Shown piece after piece: positions 1 through 8,552 of a DNA stretch of 20,364 nucleotides. The notes beneath the pieces were generated by a model. The model did not search any database. It was not told the origin of the DNA and saw only the letters and a list, made by a program, of their open reading frames with translations. Each line of letters starts with the position of its first letter. Positions within the stretch are counted from its first letter, which is position 1. The stretch spans positions 1-20,364 of the forward strand of contig JAKSJQ010000034.1 in the NCBI GenBank assembly GCA_024402115.1, written 5' to 3'. A program made the translations under genes and the position numbers. This stretch comes from Bacteroidales bacterium (GTDB lineage Bacteria > Bacteroidota > Bacteroidia > Bacteroidales > UBA932).

Positions 1-694
<694 letters not shown>

Positions 695-714
695 TTAGTG
701 CAATTTGGTGTAAA

Positions 715-722
715 CCAAAGTT
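715..722 (-). promoter_or_regulatory. Bacteroidota -7 promoter element (TAACTTTG) for the secreted esterase
   Basis: CAAAGTTA on the plus strand reads TAACTTTG on the minus strand and matches the TAnnTTTG consensus. The predicted transcript would have a leader of about 58 bases before ATG 652. No convincing -33 TTTG is visible at the usual distance. Confidence 0.6.
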
Positions 723-755
723 AAGCATAATTTCCATATATTGAACCTTTAGATG

Positions 756-763
756 TATCTTTG
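756..763 (+). promoter_or_regulatory. -7 promoter element (TATCTTTG) for the RidA-like gene, four bases before its ATG
   Basis: TATCTTTG matches TAnnTTTG exactly. It is followed by CGAC and then ATG 768. A weak TTTC at 731-734 sits 21 bases upstream as a possible -33 element. The predicted start of transcription falls on or next to the start codon. Confidence 0.65.
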
Positions 764-767
764 CGAC

Positions 768-1811
768 ATGACAGCGATTGTATTGACGAAAGAGTTCAGT
801 CCCAAGGCCGGAACAGGCGTGAAGGAGTACCACAGTTTCATCAGGATGCCGCAGGCAGGAATGCCTTTCGGAGAGCAGATGGAGGCCGTGGTGGACGCGC
901 TTGACGGTGTTGCGGCAGAGAGAAAGGTGCGCTTCGTCAGGTTCTTCCTAAGCGACGCCGCGAATCAGCAGCCAGCTCTTTCAGAGGCCATGGCTTCTGC
1001 GCCATACCCGGTCTCTTATATCCAGCAGCCCCCGTTGGACGGCACTAAGCTCGCGGCATGGGTATATTCCACCGACGACGGTGCCAGCACCATGGACCTT
1101 GTCTGGGACGCATATATGAGCTCATCCTCCGAAGGTTCTCTCGCGCAGATGTCGGATATCTTCGTGGACTATGGACAGAAGCTCCAAAAGAGAGGACTGA
1201 GCGTCGCACAGGACTGCATCAGGACATGGATCTATGTCCATGACGTGGACGTGAACTATGGTGGAGTCGTGAAGGGCAGGAAGGACTATTTCAATACCAT
1301 CGGCCTTACTCCGGACACTCATTTCATCGCGAGCACCGGTATCGAGGGCCGTCATCCGGAGCCGCTGAGATTCGTCACTATGGACGCGGTGGCGGCACGA
1401 GGACTCAAGCCAGGCCAAATCCAGTATCTCTATGCGAAGGACCATCTCAGCCCGACCGCGGACTATGGCGTGACCTTCGAGAGGGGTACGGCCGTACATT
1501 TCGAGGATAGGACCCATGCCTACATCAGCGGTACTGCGAGCATTGATTCCAAGGGACAGGTTCTCCATCCGGGGGACGTGAGGAAGCAGACCCTCCGCAT
1601 GCTCGAGAACATCGAGGCCCTTCTCTCCGAAACCTCTGCAGGACTCGGTGACATAGTGATGGCTGTTGTTTATCTGAGGGATACTGCTGACTACCTTGCG
1701 GTGAAGTCAATCATCGACGAGAATTGTCCCGGACTGAATGCCGAATTCGTGCTTGCTCCTGTATGCCGCCCTGCGTGGCTCGTGGAGATGGAGTGCATCG
1801 CAATCATCTAG
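768..1811 (+). CDS. Two-domain RidA/YjgF-like protein
   Basis: This 347-residue protein has a C-terminal RidA/YjgF fold (about 240-347): YISGTASID, then a helix with RKQTLRMLENIEALL, DIVMAVVYLRD, and the closing CRPAWLVEMECIAI, which resembles the conserved end of RidA with its Arg and Glu. The N-terminal half is a degenerate second copy; the centre (FIASTGIEGRHPEP) resembles large Rid-superfamily and chorismatase-like proteins. Standard RidA is about 130 residues and deaminates enamine/imine intermediates from PLP enzymes. Whether this larger form does so is unknown. An in-frame ATG at 753 overlaps the promoter element, so ATG 768 (MTAIVLTKEF) is chosen. The gene is monocistronic and converges on greA with 6 bases between stops. 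Confidence 0.8.
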   Translation: MTAIVLTKEFSPKAGTGVKEYHSFIRMPQAGMPFGEQMEAVVDALDGVAAERKVRFVRFFLSDAANQQPALSEAMASAPYPVSYIQQPPLDGTKLAAWVYSTDDGASTMDLVWDAYMSSSSEGSLAQMSDIFVDYGQKLQKRGLSVAQDCIRTWIYVHDVDVNYGGVVKGRKDYFNTIGLTPDTHFIASTGIEGRHPEPLRFVTMDAVAARGLKPGQIQYLYAKDHLSPTADYGVTFERGTAVHFEDRTHAYISGTASIDSKGQVLHPGDVRKQTLRMLENIEALLSETSAGLGDIVMAVVYLRDTADYLAVKSIIDENCPGLNAEFVLAPVCRPAWLVEMECIAII

Positions 1812-1817
1812 CTTTTA

Positions 1818-2288
1818 TCATTCGCCCATCGAGATGCTGTCGATGCGCAGACGGAGGGTGCCAGCGGGAGCATGAGCCTCGACAAGGTCACCGACCTTTC
1901 CGCCCATCAGCGCCTGGCCGATAGGGGATTTCAGGGAGATCTTCCCTTCCTGGAGGTTCATCTCGTGGGGACTGACTATAGTGTAGCACATCTGCTTCCC
2001 AGTGGCCATGTTCGTGAACTCGACCTTGCTGAGCAGGCTGACCTGGTCCTTAGGGAGTGCGGTGGTGTCTATCACCCTGGAGTATTTCAGGACCTTCTGC
2101 AGATAGTTGATCCTGCTTATCATCTTCGCCTGGGCCCTTCTTGCAGCACGGTAGCCGAAGTTCTCGCTCAGGTCTCCCTGGGCACGTGCCTCGGAGAGAG
2201 CATCCTTGATCTTAGGGTACTCTACGTCGATGAGATTGTTGAGTTCGGCGGCGATGCTGTCGTAGCATTCCTTAGACAGATATTCCAT
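1818..2288 (-). CDS. greA: Transcript cleavage factor GreA
   Basis: This 156-residue protein has the two GreA parts. The N-terminal coiled coil (about 1-75) includes the tip signature EARAQGDLSENFGY with the acidic residues that position catalytic Mg2+ in the RNA polymerase secondary channel. The C-terminal FKBP-like domain ends with ISLKSPIGQALMGGKVGD, then the VEAHAPAG strand. GreA stimulates cleavage of backtracked RNA so that stalled polymerase can resume. The length is close to the usual 158. GreB is possible in principle but the motif spacing fits GreA better. It is transcribed away from cysK from a TATCTTTG promoter 23 bases upstream of ATG. Confidence 0.93.
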   Translation of the reverse strand: MEYLSKECYDSIAAELNNLIDVEYPKIKDALSEARAQGDLSENFGYRAARRAQAKMISRINYLQKVLKYSRVIDTTALPKDQVSLLSKVEFTNMATGKQMCYTIVSPHEMNLQEGKISLKSPIGQALMGGKVGDLVEAHAPAGTLRLRIDSISMGE

Positions 2289-2311
2289 ATACTAGAACGG
2301 GTGAGCGTGAA

Positions 2312-2319
2312 CAAAGATA
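2312..2319 (-). promoter_or_regulatory. -7 promoter element (TATCTTTG) for greA
   Basis: CAAAGATA on the plus strand is TATCTTTG on the minus strand. It ends 23 bases before the greA ATG and lies back to back with the cysK promoter, 33 bases away. Confidence 0.65.
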
Positions 2320-2352
2320 TGTATTATGGGCTCATTATTACGAAAAAAAAGC

Positions 2353-2360
2353 TACTTTTG
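2353..2360 (+). promoter_or_regulatory. -7 promoter element (TACTTTTG) for cysK-cysE
   Basis: TACTTTTG matches TAnnTTTG and ends 22 bases before the cysK ATG at 2383. A run of eight A (2343-2350) precedes it. No clear -33 element is seen. Confidence 0.6.
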
Positions 2361-2382
2361 AATTCACCTAAAGCTGATTGAT

Positions 2383-3300
2383 ATGATCTATTCAAGCATT
2401 ACAGAGCTGGTCGGCCGCACGCCGCTTCTCGAAATCAAGGGCCTGGAAGGCCTGAGAGCCAGACTCGTAGTCAAATTGGAACTCTTCAATCCGGGCGGCA
2501 GCGCCAAGGACCGCGTCGCTCTTTCCATGATAGAGGATGCAGAGGCCAGCGGTCTCCTCAAGCCCGGAGCCACCATCATAGAACCCACCAGCGGCAATAC
2601 CGGAGTCGGTCTCGCGTGGGTCGGTACCGTGAAAGGATATAAGACCATCCTGACCATGCCTGATACCATGAGCATGGAAAGACGCAACCTTCTGAAGGCC
2701 TATGGCGCGCAGCTGGTTCTGACCCCCGGCGCCGAGGGAATGAAGGGCGCAATCGCGAAGACAGAGGAGCTGAAGGCCTCCATCCCTGGTGCCGTAATCC
2801 TTGGCCAGTTCGACAATCCAGCCAATCCTCGTGCCCATTATAAGACTACCGGAGAGGAGATATGGGCCGATACCGAAGGCGCAGTGGACATCTTCGTCGC
2901 AGGCGTGGGTACAGGCGGAACGATCAGCGGTACAGGAAAGGCTCTGAAGGAACATAAGGCAGGTGTCAAGGTCGTCGGCGTCGAACCTGCCAGCTCAGCC
3001 GTCCTCTCCACAGGCGTTGCTGGAAAGCACGGTATTCAGGGCATAGGCGCAGGTTTCGTCCCTGCCATCTATGATAAGGACGTGGTGGACGAGGTCGTGC
3101 CTGTCTCGGATGCAGATGCATTCGCCGGCGCAAGGTTGCTTGCAAGCACTCAGGGTGTCCTCGTGGGGATCTCCTCCGGCGCGGCTTTCCATGCAGCGAT
3201 GGAACTTGCACGGAAGGATGAGAACGCGGGCAAGCTCATAGTCGCTCTGCTCCCGGATACGGGAGAGAGATATCTGTCGACTTCACTTTTCCAGGGATAG
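2383..3300 (+). CDS. cysK: Cysteine synthase (O-acetylserine sulfhydrylase)
   Basis: This 305-residue fold-type II PLP enzyme condenses O-acetylserine with sulfide to give cysteine. Visible motifs: GRTPLLEI near the N-terminus, the PLP-lysine loop NPGGSAKDR (K42 forms the Schiff base), the substrate loop TSGNTG (69-74), the phosphate-binding GVGTGGTISG (about 175-183), GIGAGFVP, and SSGAA near the C-terminus. Length is normal for CysK. It is the first gene of a pair with the serine acetyltransferase three bases downstream, so the pathway serine to O-acetylserine to cysteine is encoded together. Expression probably starts at TACTTTTG just upstream. CysM is an alternative isoform, but the CysE partnership favours CysK. 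Confidence 0.95.
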   Translation: MIYSSITELVGRTPLLEIKGLEGLRARLVVKLELFNPGGSAKDRVALSMIEDAEASGLLKPGATIIEPTSGNTGVGLAWVGTVKGYKTILTMPDTMSMERRNLLKAYGAQLVLTPGAEGMKGAIAKTEELKASIPGAVILGQFDNPANPRAHYKTTGEEIWADTEGAVDIFVAGVGTGGTISGTGKALKEHKAGVKVVGVEPASSAVLSTGVAGKHGIQGIGAGFVPAIYDKDVVDEVVPVSDADAFAGARLLASTQGVLVGISSGAAFHAAMELARKDENAGKLIVALLPDTGERYLSTSLFQG

Positions 3301-3303
3301 GCC

Positions 3304-4059
3304 ATGAAAGGATTCGAGATACCGGAGGGCATGACTCTTCCTTCTCCGGAGGAACTTAAGAAGATGATGGTGTTGCTGAGGAACGAACTCTTCCCGGAGG
3401 TTTTCGGGAAGGCGTCCTCATTGGGAACGATCGCTGACATACTGAGGGCGCAGACCGGCTCTTCTGAAGTGGCGGATGCCTTCGTCGCAGCCATCCCTGA
3501 GATCCGACGCCTTCTGATGACGGACGTCGAGGCCATCGCGACCAATGACCCGGCCGTGTCTTCGCTGGCCGAGGTCGTGCTCAGCTATCCCAGCATCAAG
3601 GTGATGATACATTACCGCGCAGCCCACTTCCTTCACGGGCTCGGAGTCCCTATCATCCCTAGAATCATAACTGAAATTGCGCACGGAGAGACTGGCGTCG
3701 ACATACACCCTGCGGCTAGGATAGGCGAGTATTTCGCCATAGACCACGGAACCGGTGTCGTGATAGGAGAGACATGCATCATCGGTCAGCATGTAATGCT
3801 CTACCAGGGCGTGACCCTTGGCGCGAAGAACTTCCATTACGACTCGGCTGGACTTCCGGTGAACATTCCGCGTCACCCTATTCTGGAGGACAATGTCACC
3901 ATATACTCGAACACTTCGATCCTTGGAAGGGTCACCATCGGCCATGACTCGGTGATAGGCGGTAACGTATGGCTCACGCACGACGTACCTGCCTATTCGA
4001 AGGTTCTCCAGGGCAAGGTCGTTACAGAAATGCTTTTCGAGGACGGAGGAGGAATCTAG
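3304..4059 (+). CDS. cysE: Serine O-acetyltransferase
   Basis: This 251-residue protein transfers acetyl from acetyl-CoA to serine, the committed step of cysteine synthesis. The N-terminal helical domain (about 1-110) leads into RAAHFLHGLGVPIIPRI, then a left-handed beta-helix of hexapeptide repeats (about 130-235) with the active-site region DIHPAARIGEYFAIDHGTG, VVIGETCIIG, VTLGAKN and VTIGHDSVIGGNVWL. The His of IDHGTG matches the catalytic His of the family. The protein ends EDGGGI; a terminal Ile is what CysE uses to insert in the CysK active site in characterised complexes. It lies three bases after cysK and is surely co-transcribed. Its TAG stop shares a CTAG palindrome with the convergent peptidase gene. 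Confidence 0.94.
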   Translation: MKGFEIPEGMTLPSPEELKKMMVLLRNELFPEVFGKASSLGTIADILRAQTGSSEVADAFVAAIPEIRRLLMTDVEAIATNDPAVSSLAEVVLSYPSIKVMIHYRAAHFLHGLGVPIIPRIITEIAHGETGVDIHPAARIGEYFAIDHGTGVVIGETCIIGQHVMLYQGVTLGAKNFHYDSAGLPVNIPRHPILEDNVTIYSNTSILGRVTIGHDSVIGGNVWLTHDVPAYSKVLQGKVVTEMLFEDGGGI

Positions 4060-5840
4060 TCCATCAGTCTCCATACCGGATGGAGCTCGTTGTCCTGGTG
4101 GGATTGCTTGCGGCAGATCTCGTAGAAGTAGTTGAGGATTGCGTCAGGGCTGCCTGCAAAGGATGGGTCCTTCATCTTCTGCTCGAACTCGGCGCGTATC
4201 GCAGAGTTGGTCTGGAGCATCTCACGTCCCTTGACCTCCATGTATGCCTGGTTGATCCAGAACTCGTTGCCAGGCTGGACATGGGAATTGAAGAAGCCCC
4301 AATATGTGAGTGAGCCTGGAGCGTCTGGCTCGAAGAGATAGACGGCGAGCTTCGCGTTAGGCTGGTCCATGTCGACGACTATGCTGCCCTTCGGGCAAAG
4401 GAGCCTCTCGCTATGTGTGCTGTAGCTTACCGAAACCAACGGTACGCGGCCCTCGCTCTGGCGGGTGGAGAAAGTACCGCCGCTGTATCGGTAGGTCTCG
4501 ACCTCGATCTCCTTGTCCTCCGATGTGACCGTGTATTTAAGGTCGTGCAGCTCGAGCAGCTCGCAGAGATGACTGTACTGAGGCATGATGACGTAAGCCT
4601 TGGGTATACGTATCTCCATCGTGGTCTTCTGCTGTCCGAACAGAGGCACGCGGTAGGTCATAGGCTTGTCGTAGTTGTGCTTCACCCACAGACCTCCGGA
4701 AAGATCGCTCTTCACGGTGTCTCGTTGCCATCCGAGGTAGTCCACATAAGTAACGACATCCCTGTCGATCTCATATTTGATTGGGAAAGGATTCTTCCTG
4801 TATTCGGCGCTGGCAGTGGCCTTGTCTGCCTGTCGGATGGAGTTCTGGAGCTCCTTCTTGTGGTCCTGGAGTATGTATGCGCACTGCCTGATGGACTCGA
4901 GGGTAGCCATCACGCGCTCCTTGTACGGCTTGTAGATATGTGTCTCGAGCAGAACGCCGAGTCGGTTGCGGTATGCGACGTAACTCTGCGAATAGCGTGG
5001 GTCGAATACGTCCAGCGTCGCTCCGAGTTCGGGCGCATAGGTGCGGTCATACTCGCAGTACGGGAACATGGGGAAGCCTACCTTCGTCATCCTCTCGTTG
5101 AACTCCTTCTCGAAGACATTGAGCGAGAAACTGTGCAGAGGCTCGGTCATTGCCTTTCCATGGTTCTCTATGTCGTAGGTCATCACATACTGGAAGTCGG
5201 CGCCGTTGGTGACATGGCAGTCGATGAAAAGTTCCGGATCCCAGCGGTTGTAGAGCCTGAGCCATGCCTTTAGCTCGGGAGAATCGCTCTTCAGGAAGTC
5301 CCTGTTGAGGTTCAGGAGCTGTGCGGTGTTGCGGGTTCCGAGCTCGTCCGGACCATTCTGGTTGATGCGGTTTGTGGCGCGGAAATCCTCATGGCCGTCG
5401 ACGTTGAAGATAGGGATCATGAGGAAGCTGACATCGTCCAGGAGGGATTTGTCCTTGCCTGTGAAAACGAGGTCGCGCAGCCATATCATCGAAGCGTCCT
5501 TGCCGTCGGGCTCACCGCTGTGGATGCAGGATTCGACGAGCACGATGACGCGGCCCTTGGCACGTATGTCCTCCGGATCCGTGAGTCCGTTCTTGTCCAC
5601 GATCACGAGATTGATGTCCCTTCCCTGAGGACTGACGCCGAAACTCTCGAAATTGACCATGGGTGACTGCTCTGCCATACGGCGGAAGAAGTCCATGGTC
5701 TCGTCATACCTTGGTGTCTTACGGAAGTCTGTCTGCTCAGCCAGCGTCACCCATTCCTGGGGCACACGTTTTCTGTCCGCTGCGAGTACCGCTGCGGAAA
5801 GGGCGAGAAGCAAGGTGAGGGATATGAGAAGTCTTTTCAT
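4056..5840 (-). CDS. Secreted M14-family zinc carboxypeptidase
   Basis: This 594-residue protein has a signal peptide (about 1-21, MKRLLISLTLLLALSAAVLA). The M14 catalytic domain spans about 40-330: zinc ligands H107 and E110 in CIHSGEPDGKD, the substrate-binding NLNRDF (N178, R180), third zinc ligand H209 in DCHVTNG, and catalytic Glu E299 in GVLLETH. All key residues are present, so it should be active. The C-terminal 250 residues form an accessory region of unassigned fold, common in Bacteroidota M14 proteins. It probably trims peptides in the periplasm or outside the cell. It is the last gene of a minus-strand series, 23 bases after the DUF6057-like gene with no clear promoter between. 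No cross-linked peptide substrate can be inferred from sequence. Confidence 0.9.
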   Translation of the reverse strand: MKRLLISLTLLLALSAAVLAADRKRVPQEWVTLAEQTDFRKTPRYDETMDFFRRMAEQSPMVNFESFGVSPQGRDINLVIVDKNGLTDPEDIRAKGRVIVLVESCIHSGEPDGKDASMIWLRDLVFTGKDKSLLDDVSFLMIPIFNVDGHEDFRATNRINQNGPDELGTRNTAQLLNLNRDFLKSDSPELKAWLRLYNRWDPELFIDCHVTNGADFQYVMTYDIENHGKAMTEPLHSFSLNVFEKEFNERMTKVGFPMFPYCEYDRTYAPELGATLDVFDPRYSQSYVAYRNRLGVLLETHIYKPYKERVMATLESIRQCAYILQDHKKELQNSIRQADKATASAEYRKNPFPIKYEIDRDVVTYVDYLGWQRDTVKSDLSGGLWVKHNYDKPMTYRVPLFGQQKTTMEIRIPKAYVIMPQYSHLCELLELHDLKYTVTSEDKEIEVETYRYSGGTFSTRQSEGRVPLVSVSYSTHSERLLCPKGSIVVDMDQPNAKLAVYLFEPDAPGSLTYWGFFNSHVQPGNEFWINQAYMEVKGREMLQTNSAIRAEFEQKMKDPSFAGSPDAILNYFYEICRKQSHQDNELHPVWRLMD

Positions 5841-5863
5841 TTTTGTAGAGTCAAGAGTTTGCG

Positions 5864-7210
5864 TCAGCTCTGCCCTGGGGTGAGGACTGACTGTGAGGAT
5901 TCAGGCTTTGCGATTGGCTGTATCGTTCCCTGGGTGATGGCCTGCCTGAAGTATTTCGGAAGCCTGCCAGGGTCTATGGCTCCGTAGAACTCAGAGATGG
6001 TCTTTCGGAAACTGTCCATGTCTCCTATGATGAGGAAATGGGCGAGTAGCCTGTCGGCTGCGGCGCTGTTGGCGTCCTTGCAGTTGAGGAGTATTCCGCT
6101 GAGGTTGTATCTCGAACTGTTGGATATCATAGTGTCGCTTTCGCGCCCCTTGTCGTCGGCCACTTCCGAGCCCGACCTAGAACTCTCTATCGCCATCTTC
6201 CTTGCTGCCTGGGCCGTCTTCTTGTTGAACGGACTGCGGCCGAGTATCTCGGCATGCTTTATCGCGAGCTGGTAGTCTCCCTTTTCTATCTCGAGCCTGA
6301 TGAGCTGGCGCAGGATACCGAAGCTGGTGCCGTGCGGAAGCGCCATGCCGAGCTGGAAGGCTTGGTGGATGGCTTCGTTAGGGCAACCTATGGTCTCGTA
6401 GATCACGCTCCTCAGAGAGAATGCGCTCCAGTTATCTCCGGCGGTCTCTCCGAAACTCTCCGGACCGGTGATAGGGTAGTCGAATAGCCTTTCTCCGAGC
6501 TGTCCGCTGGCGTTGAGGGCCAGCAGGGCATACGGCACGTATGACATGTCCGACTTGCAGAGCTGAGGGGTGGCTATGGCCAGCACGGTGCTCCAGTCAT
6601 GGACCCTGGTGAGATATTCCACGGCGTACCATCTCTCGTTTTCCCTTATCTTCTCGTTTCTCACGACAAGGACTCCGGCGACGACGATCAGTGCGACACA
6701 GATGCCTTCCATGGCTGCCTTGAACTTGTCCTTGAGAGGCAGCTTGACCGTAATCTTGTCATATGGAATGAAAGTCGAGACGAGAAGCGCGAGCATCGAG
6801 GCGAAAAGGATGAATACTCCTGTGCGCGGGGTGTTCGCATGGGCTATCGCGATCCAGCTGGCAGCACCGGCTACCGTTCCGAGAATCTTGTTCAGCGGGA
6901 GGAATCGCAGGAGCCTGCATGCTCCTATGTATGCCAGGGTCACGATCAGTGCGCTGATTGCGGCTCCGACGCCCGGGACCCGGTAGAACTGCACGAGGAA
7001 GTCGCTGATGAGTGTCGCAATAGGCCAGGAATCGGCGAAAAGCTGCCTGTAGTAGTCAGGAGTGTTGAGGAAGATTCCCTTCTGTTCCTGCATCAGCATT
7101 GTGTAGCGCAGAACATGGCTGCTGACATACCACACCACGGCAAATATCACACATGGGATAAATGCCGAGCTGAGTATCGTCCTGCTCTTTTCCTTGATCC
7201 TGCCCATCAT
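5864..7210 (-). CDS. Polytopic membrane protein, probably DUF6057 family
   Basis: This 448-residue protein has about five or six membrane spans in the N-terminal half (near 14-36, 62-76, 80-104, 108-125, 129-148, 166-184). A soluble helical half follows (about 190-448) with TPR-like features such as repeated helix pairs (WYAVEYLTRVHDWSTVLAIA; GDYQLAIKHAEILGRSPF). I recall the layout as DUF6057, a Bacteroidales family of unknown function found beside a TolB-like lipoprotein, as here; this comes from memory and was not searched. Its ATG overlaps the lipoprotein stop (ATGA), so translation is coupled. A second in-frame ATG at 7207 is an equally possible start. Codons and spacing are normal. Confidence 0.75.
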   Translation of the reverse strand: MMGRIKEKSRTILSSAFIPCVIFAVVWYVSSHVLRYTMLMQEQKGIFLNTPDYYRQLFADSWPIATLISDFLVQFYRVPGVGAAISALIVTLAYIGACRLLRFLPLNKILGTVAGAASWIAIAHANTPRTGVFILFASMLALLVSTFIPYDKITVKLPLKDKFKAAMEGICVALIVVAGVLVVRNEKIRENERWYAVEYLTRVHDWSTVLAIATPQLCKSDMSYVPYALLALNASGQLGERLFDYPITGPESFGETAGDNWSAFSLRSVIYETIGCPNEAIHQAFQLGMALPHGTSFGILRQLIRLEIEKGDYQLAIKHAEILGRSPFNKKTAQAARKMAIESSRSGSEVADDKGRESDTMISNSSRYNLSGILLNCKDANSAAADRLLAHFLIIGDMDSFRKTISEFYGAIDPGRLPKYFRQAITQGTIQPIAKPESSQSVLTPGQS

Positions 7211-8532
7211 CTGAATAGCTTTTCGATGTCTTTCTGCCTGTCCCCGACCTTGCCCTTGACGAACTCTGGGATGTTGTATGACTTCAGGCGCAGCTCGTTA
7301 TGACTGTACTTCTTCTGCGGGAGCATGAAAGGCTTGGTGAAGCTGCCGTCCTCGTCGAAGTGGGTGATGTATAGCCTGGTGTAGCGTCCGTCTATCCTGC
7401 GGCTGCTGAATACCATCCACTTGCCGTTGCTCGACCATGAATGGTAACTTTCCGCACCGTCGCTGTTCAGCTCGTCCAGCGGTCTGATGTCTCCGTCTGC
7501 GAGGTCCATCATCCACAGGTCAGCCTCGTCATGCCATATAGGGAAGGTGCCATATGAGGACGCGGTGAATACGAGCTTGTCCCCGCAGACCCTTGGGAAG
7601 GATACGGAGATGCTGTCAACGTCAAGTATGCAGCGCGGCTCTCCGACGAACTTGCTTCCGTCGAAGTCCATCGCCATGAGCCTGTAGCGCAGCTGTGCAC
7701 GGTCGTATGGGAGATTGCCCGGGTCCGGCGACGAGCAGAAATAGAGAGTCCTGCCGTCCGGCGACCATGCCGGGAAGGTCTCGAGGCTCTCCGTGGTCTG
7801 TACCGGTACGCTGATCTCATTGGTCTCAAGGTCCATGATTATGATGTCGGACGCGGTGTCGAACACCTCCAGCGGCTGGTGGGCCGAGGCATAGAAGCTC
7901 TGGTGGGTGGAGTTCGAAGAGAAAACGATGTGCCTGCCGTCGGGATTCCATGCAGTGTATGTGCCCTGCATTTTCGGTCCATGCTCGGCAAGGTTCACGA
8001 TCCTGACTCCGTCCTTGTCGACGAACACGGTTCCGCCGCCCTTTCCTCTGGCGTGGAATACCATCCTCTCAGGGTCTCCGGATGGAAAGGTATGGCAGTT
8101 CACGCAGCCGCGGTCATTGACCTTGTTGGTCACGATCGCGCTCTCCTTGTAGCTGGAGAGCTCCCTCTGGTATATGCCCATGTCATGCCAGCTCTCGTAG
8201 CCGGGTTCGATCAGCCTGTATGCTATATAGGGATCAATCTCGTCCGAAGACACATAGATAGGGAAGTCCTTGTATCGGGTTCCGCTTCGTGAGCCTTTCT
8301 TCCATGATGATACGCTCACCCAGATTATGTCTCCTTCCCTGCGCCTGTCGACCTTGCAGGGCGAACCGTCAGCCATGTCGAAGTTGAGCTGCGCCATGCC
8401 TTCGGGTATGGTCACGCCCACATAGTCCGGCACTATCTCCGGATACTCGTCAACCTGACGGTAGTCGGACGGACCGCAGGCAGCCGCGAGAACCACGGCG
8501 AGCAGCAGAGATATGGACTTAGGAAGGCGCAT
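7207..8532 (-). CDS. TolB/PD40-like propeller lipoprotein with a CxxCH haem-type motif
   Basis: This 441-residue protein starts at ATG 8532 (MRLPKSISLL). The lipobox AAAC puts lipid on Cys19. Around 140-150 a single CVNCH motif (C143, C146, H147) matches the covalent haem c attachment signature; M157 and H160 could supply a distal ligand. After it come repeated propeller blades of the WD40/PD40 type: YTAWNPDGRHIVFSSNS, FPAWSPDGRTLYFCSS, YHSWSSNGKWMVFSSRR. The upstream extension to 8673 has no signal and overlaps the HAD gene, so it is rejected. The gene overlaps the DUF6057-like gene by 4 bases. Similar proteins carry names such as cytochrome c biosynthesis protein; the real role is unknown. 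A TATCTTTG element ends four bases before ATG. Confidence 0.83.
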   Translation of the reverse strand: MRLPKSISLLLAVVLAAACGPSDYRQVDEYPEIVPDYVGVTIPEGMAQLNFDMADGSPCKVDRRREGDIIWVSVSSWKKGSRSGTRYKDFPIYVSSDEIDPYIAYRLIEPGYESWHDMGIYQRELSSYKESAIVTNKVNDRGCVNCHTFPSGDPERMVFHARGKGGGTVFVDKDGVRIVNLAEHGPKMQGTYTAWNPDGRHIVFSSNSTHQSFYASAHQPLEVFDTASDIIIMDLETNEISVPVQTTESLETFPAWSPDGRTLYFCSSPDPGNLPYDRAQLRYRLMAMDFDGSKFVGEPRCILDVDSISVSFPRVCGDKLVFTASSYGTFPIWHDEADLWMMDLADGDIRPLDELNSDGAESYHSWSSNGKWMVFSSRRIDGRYTRLYITHFDEDGSFTKPFMLPQKKYSHNELRLKSYNIPEFVKGKVGDRQKDIEKLFR

Positions 8533-8536
8533 GAGG

Positions 8537-8544
8537 CAAAGATA
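8537..8544 (-). promoter_or_regulatory. -7 promoter element (TATCTTTG) for the lipoprotein operon, four bases before ATG
   Basis: CAAAGATA on the plus strand gives TATCTTTG-CCTC-ATG on the minus strand. It lies in the 20-base gap after the HAD gene. A -33 element is not evident, and read-through from the HAD gene is also possible. Confidence 0.5.
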
Positions 8545-8552
8545 GCAAAAAA

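Noticed and set aside
4413..5273. 286-residue ORF antisense to the M14 peptidase
   Set aside because: The opposite strand carries intact catalytic motifs; the antisense frame has no recognisable domain and is a by-product of high-GC codon use.
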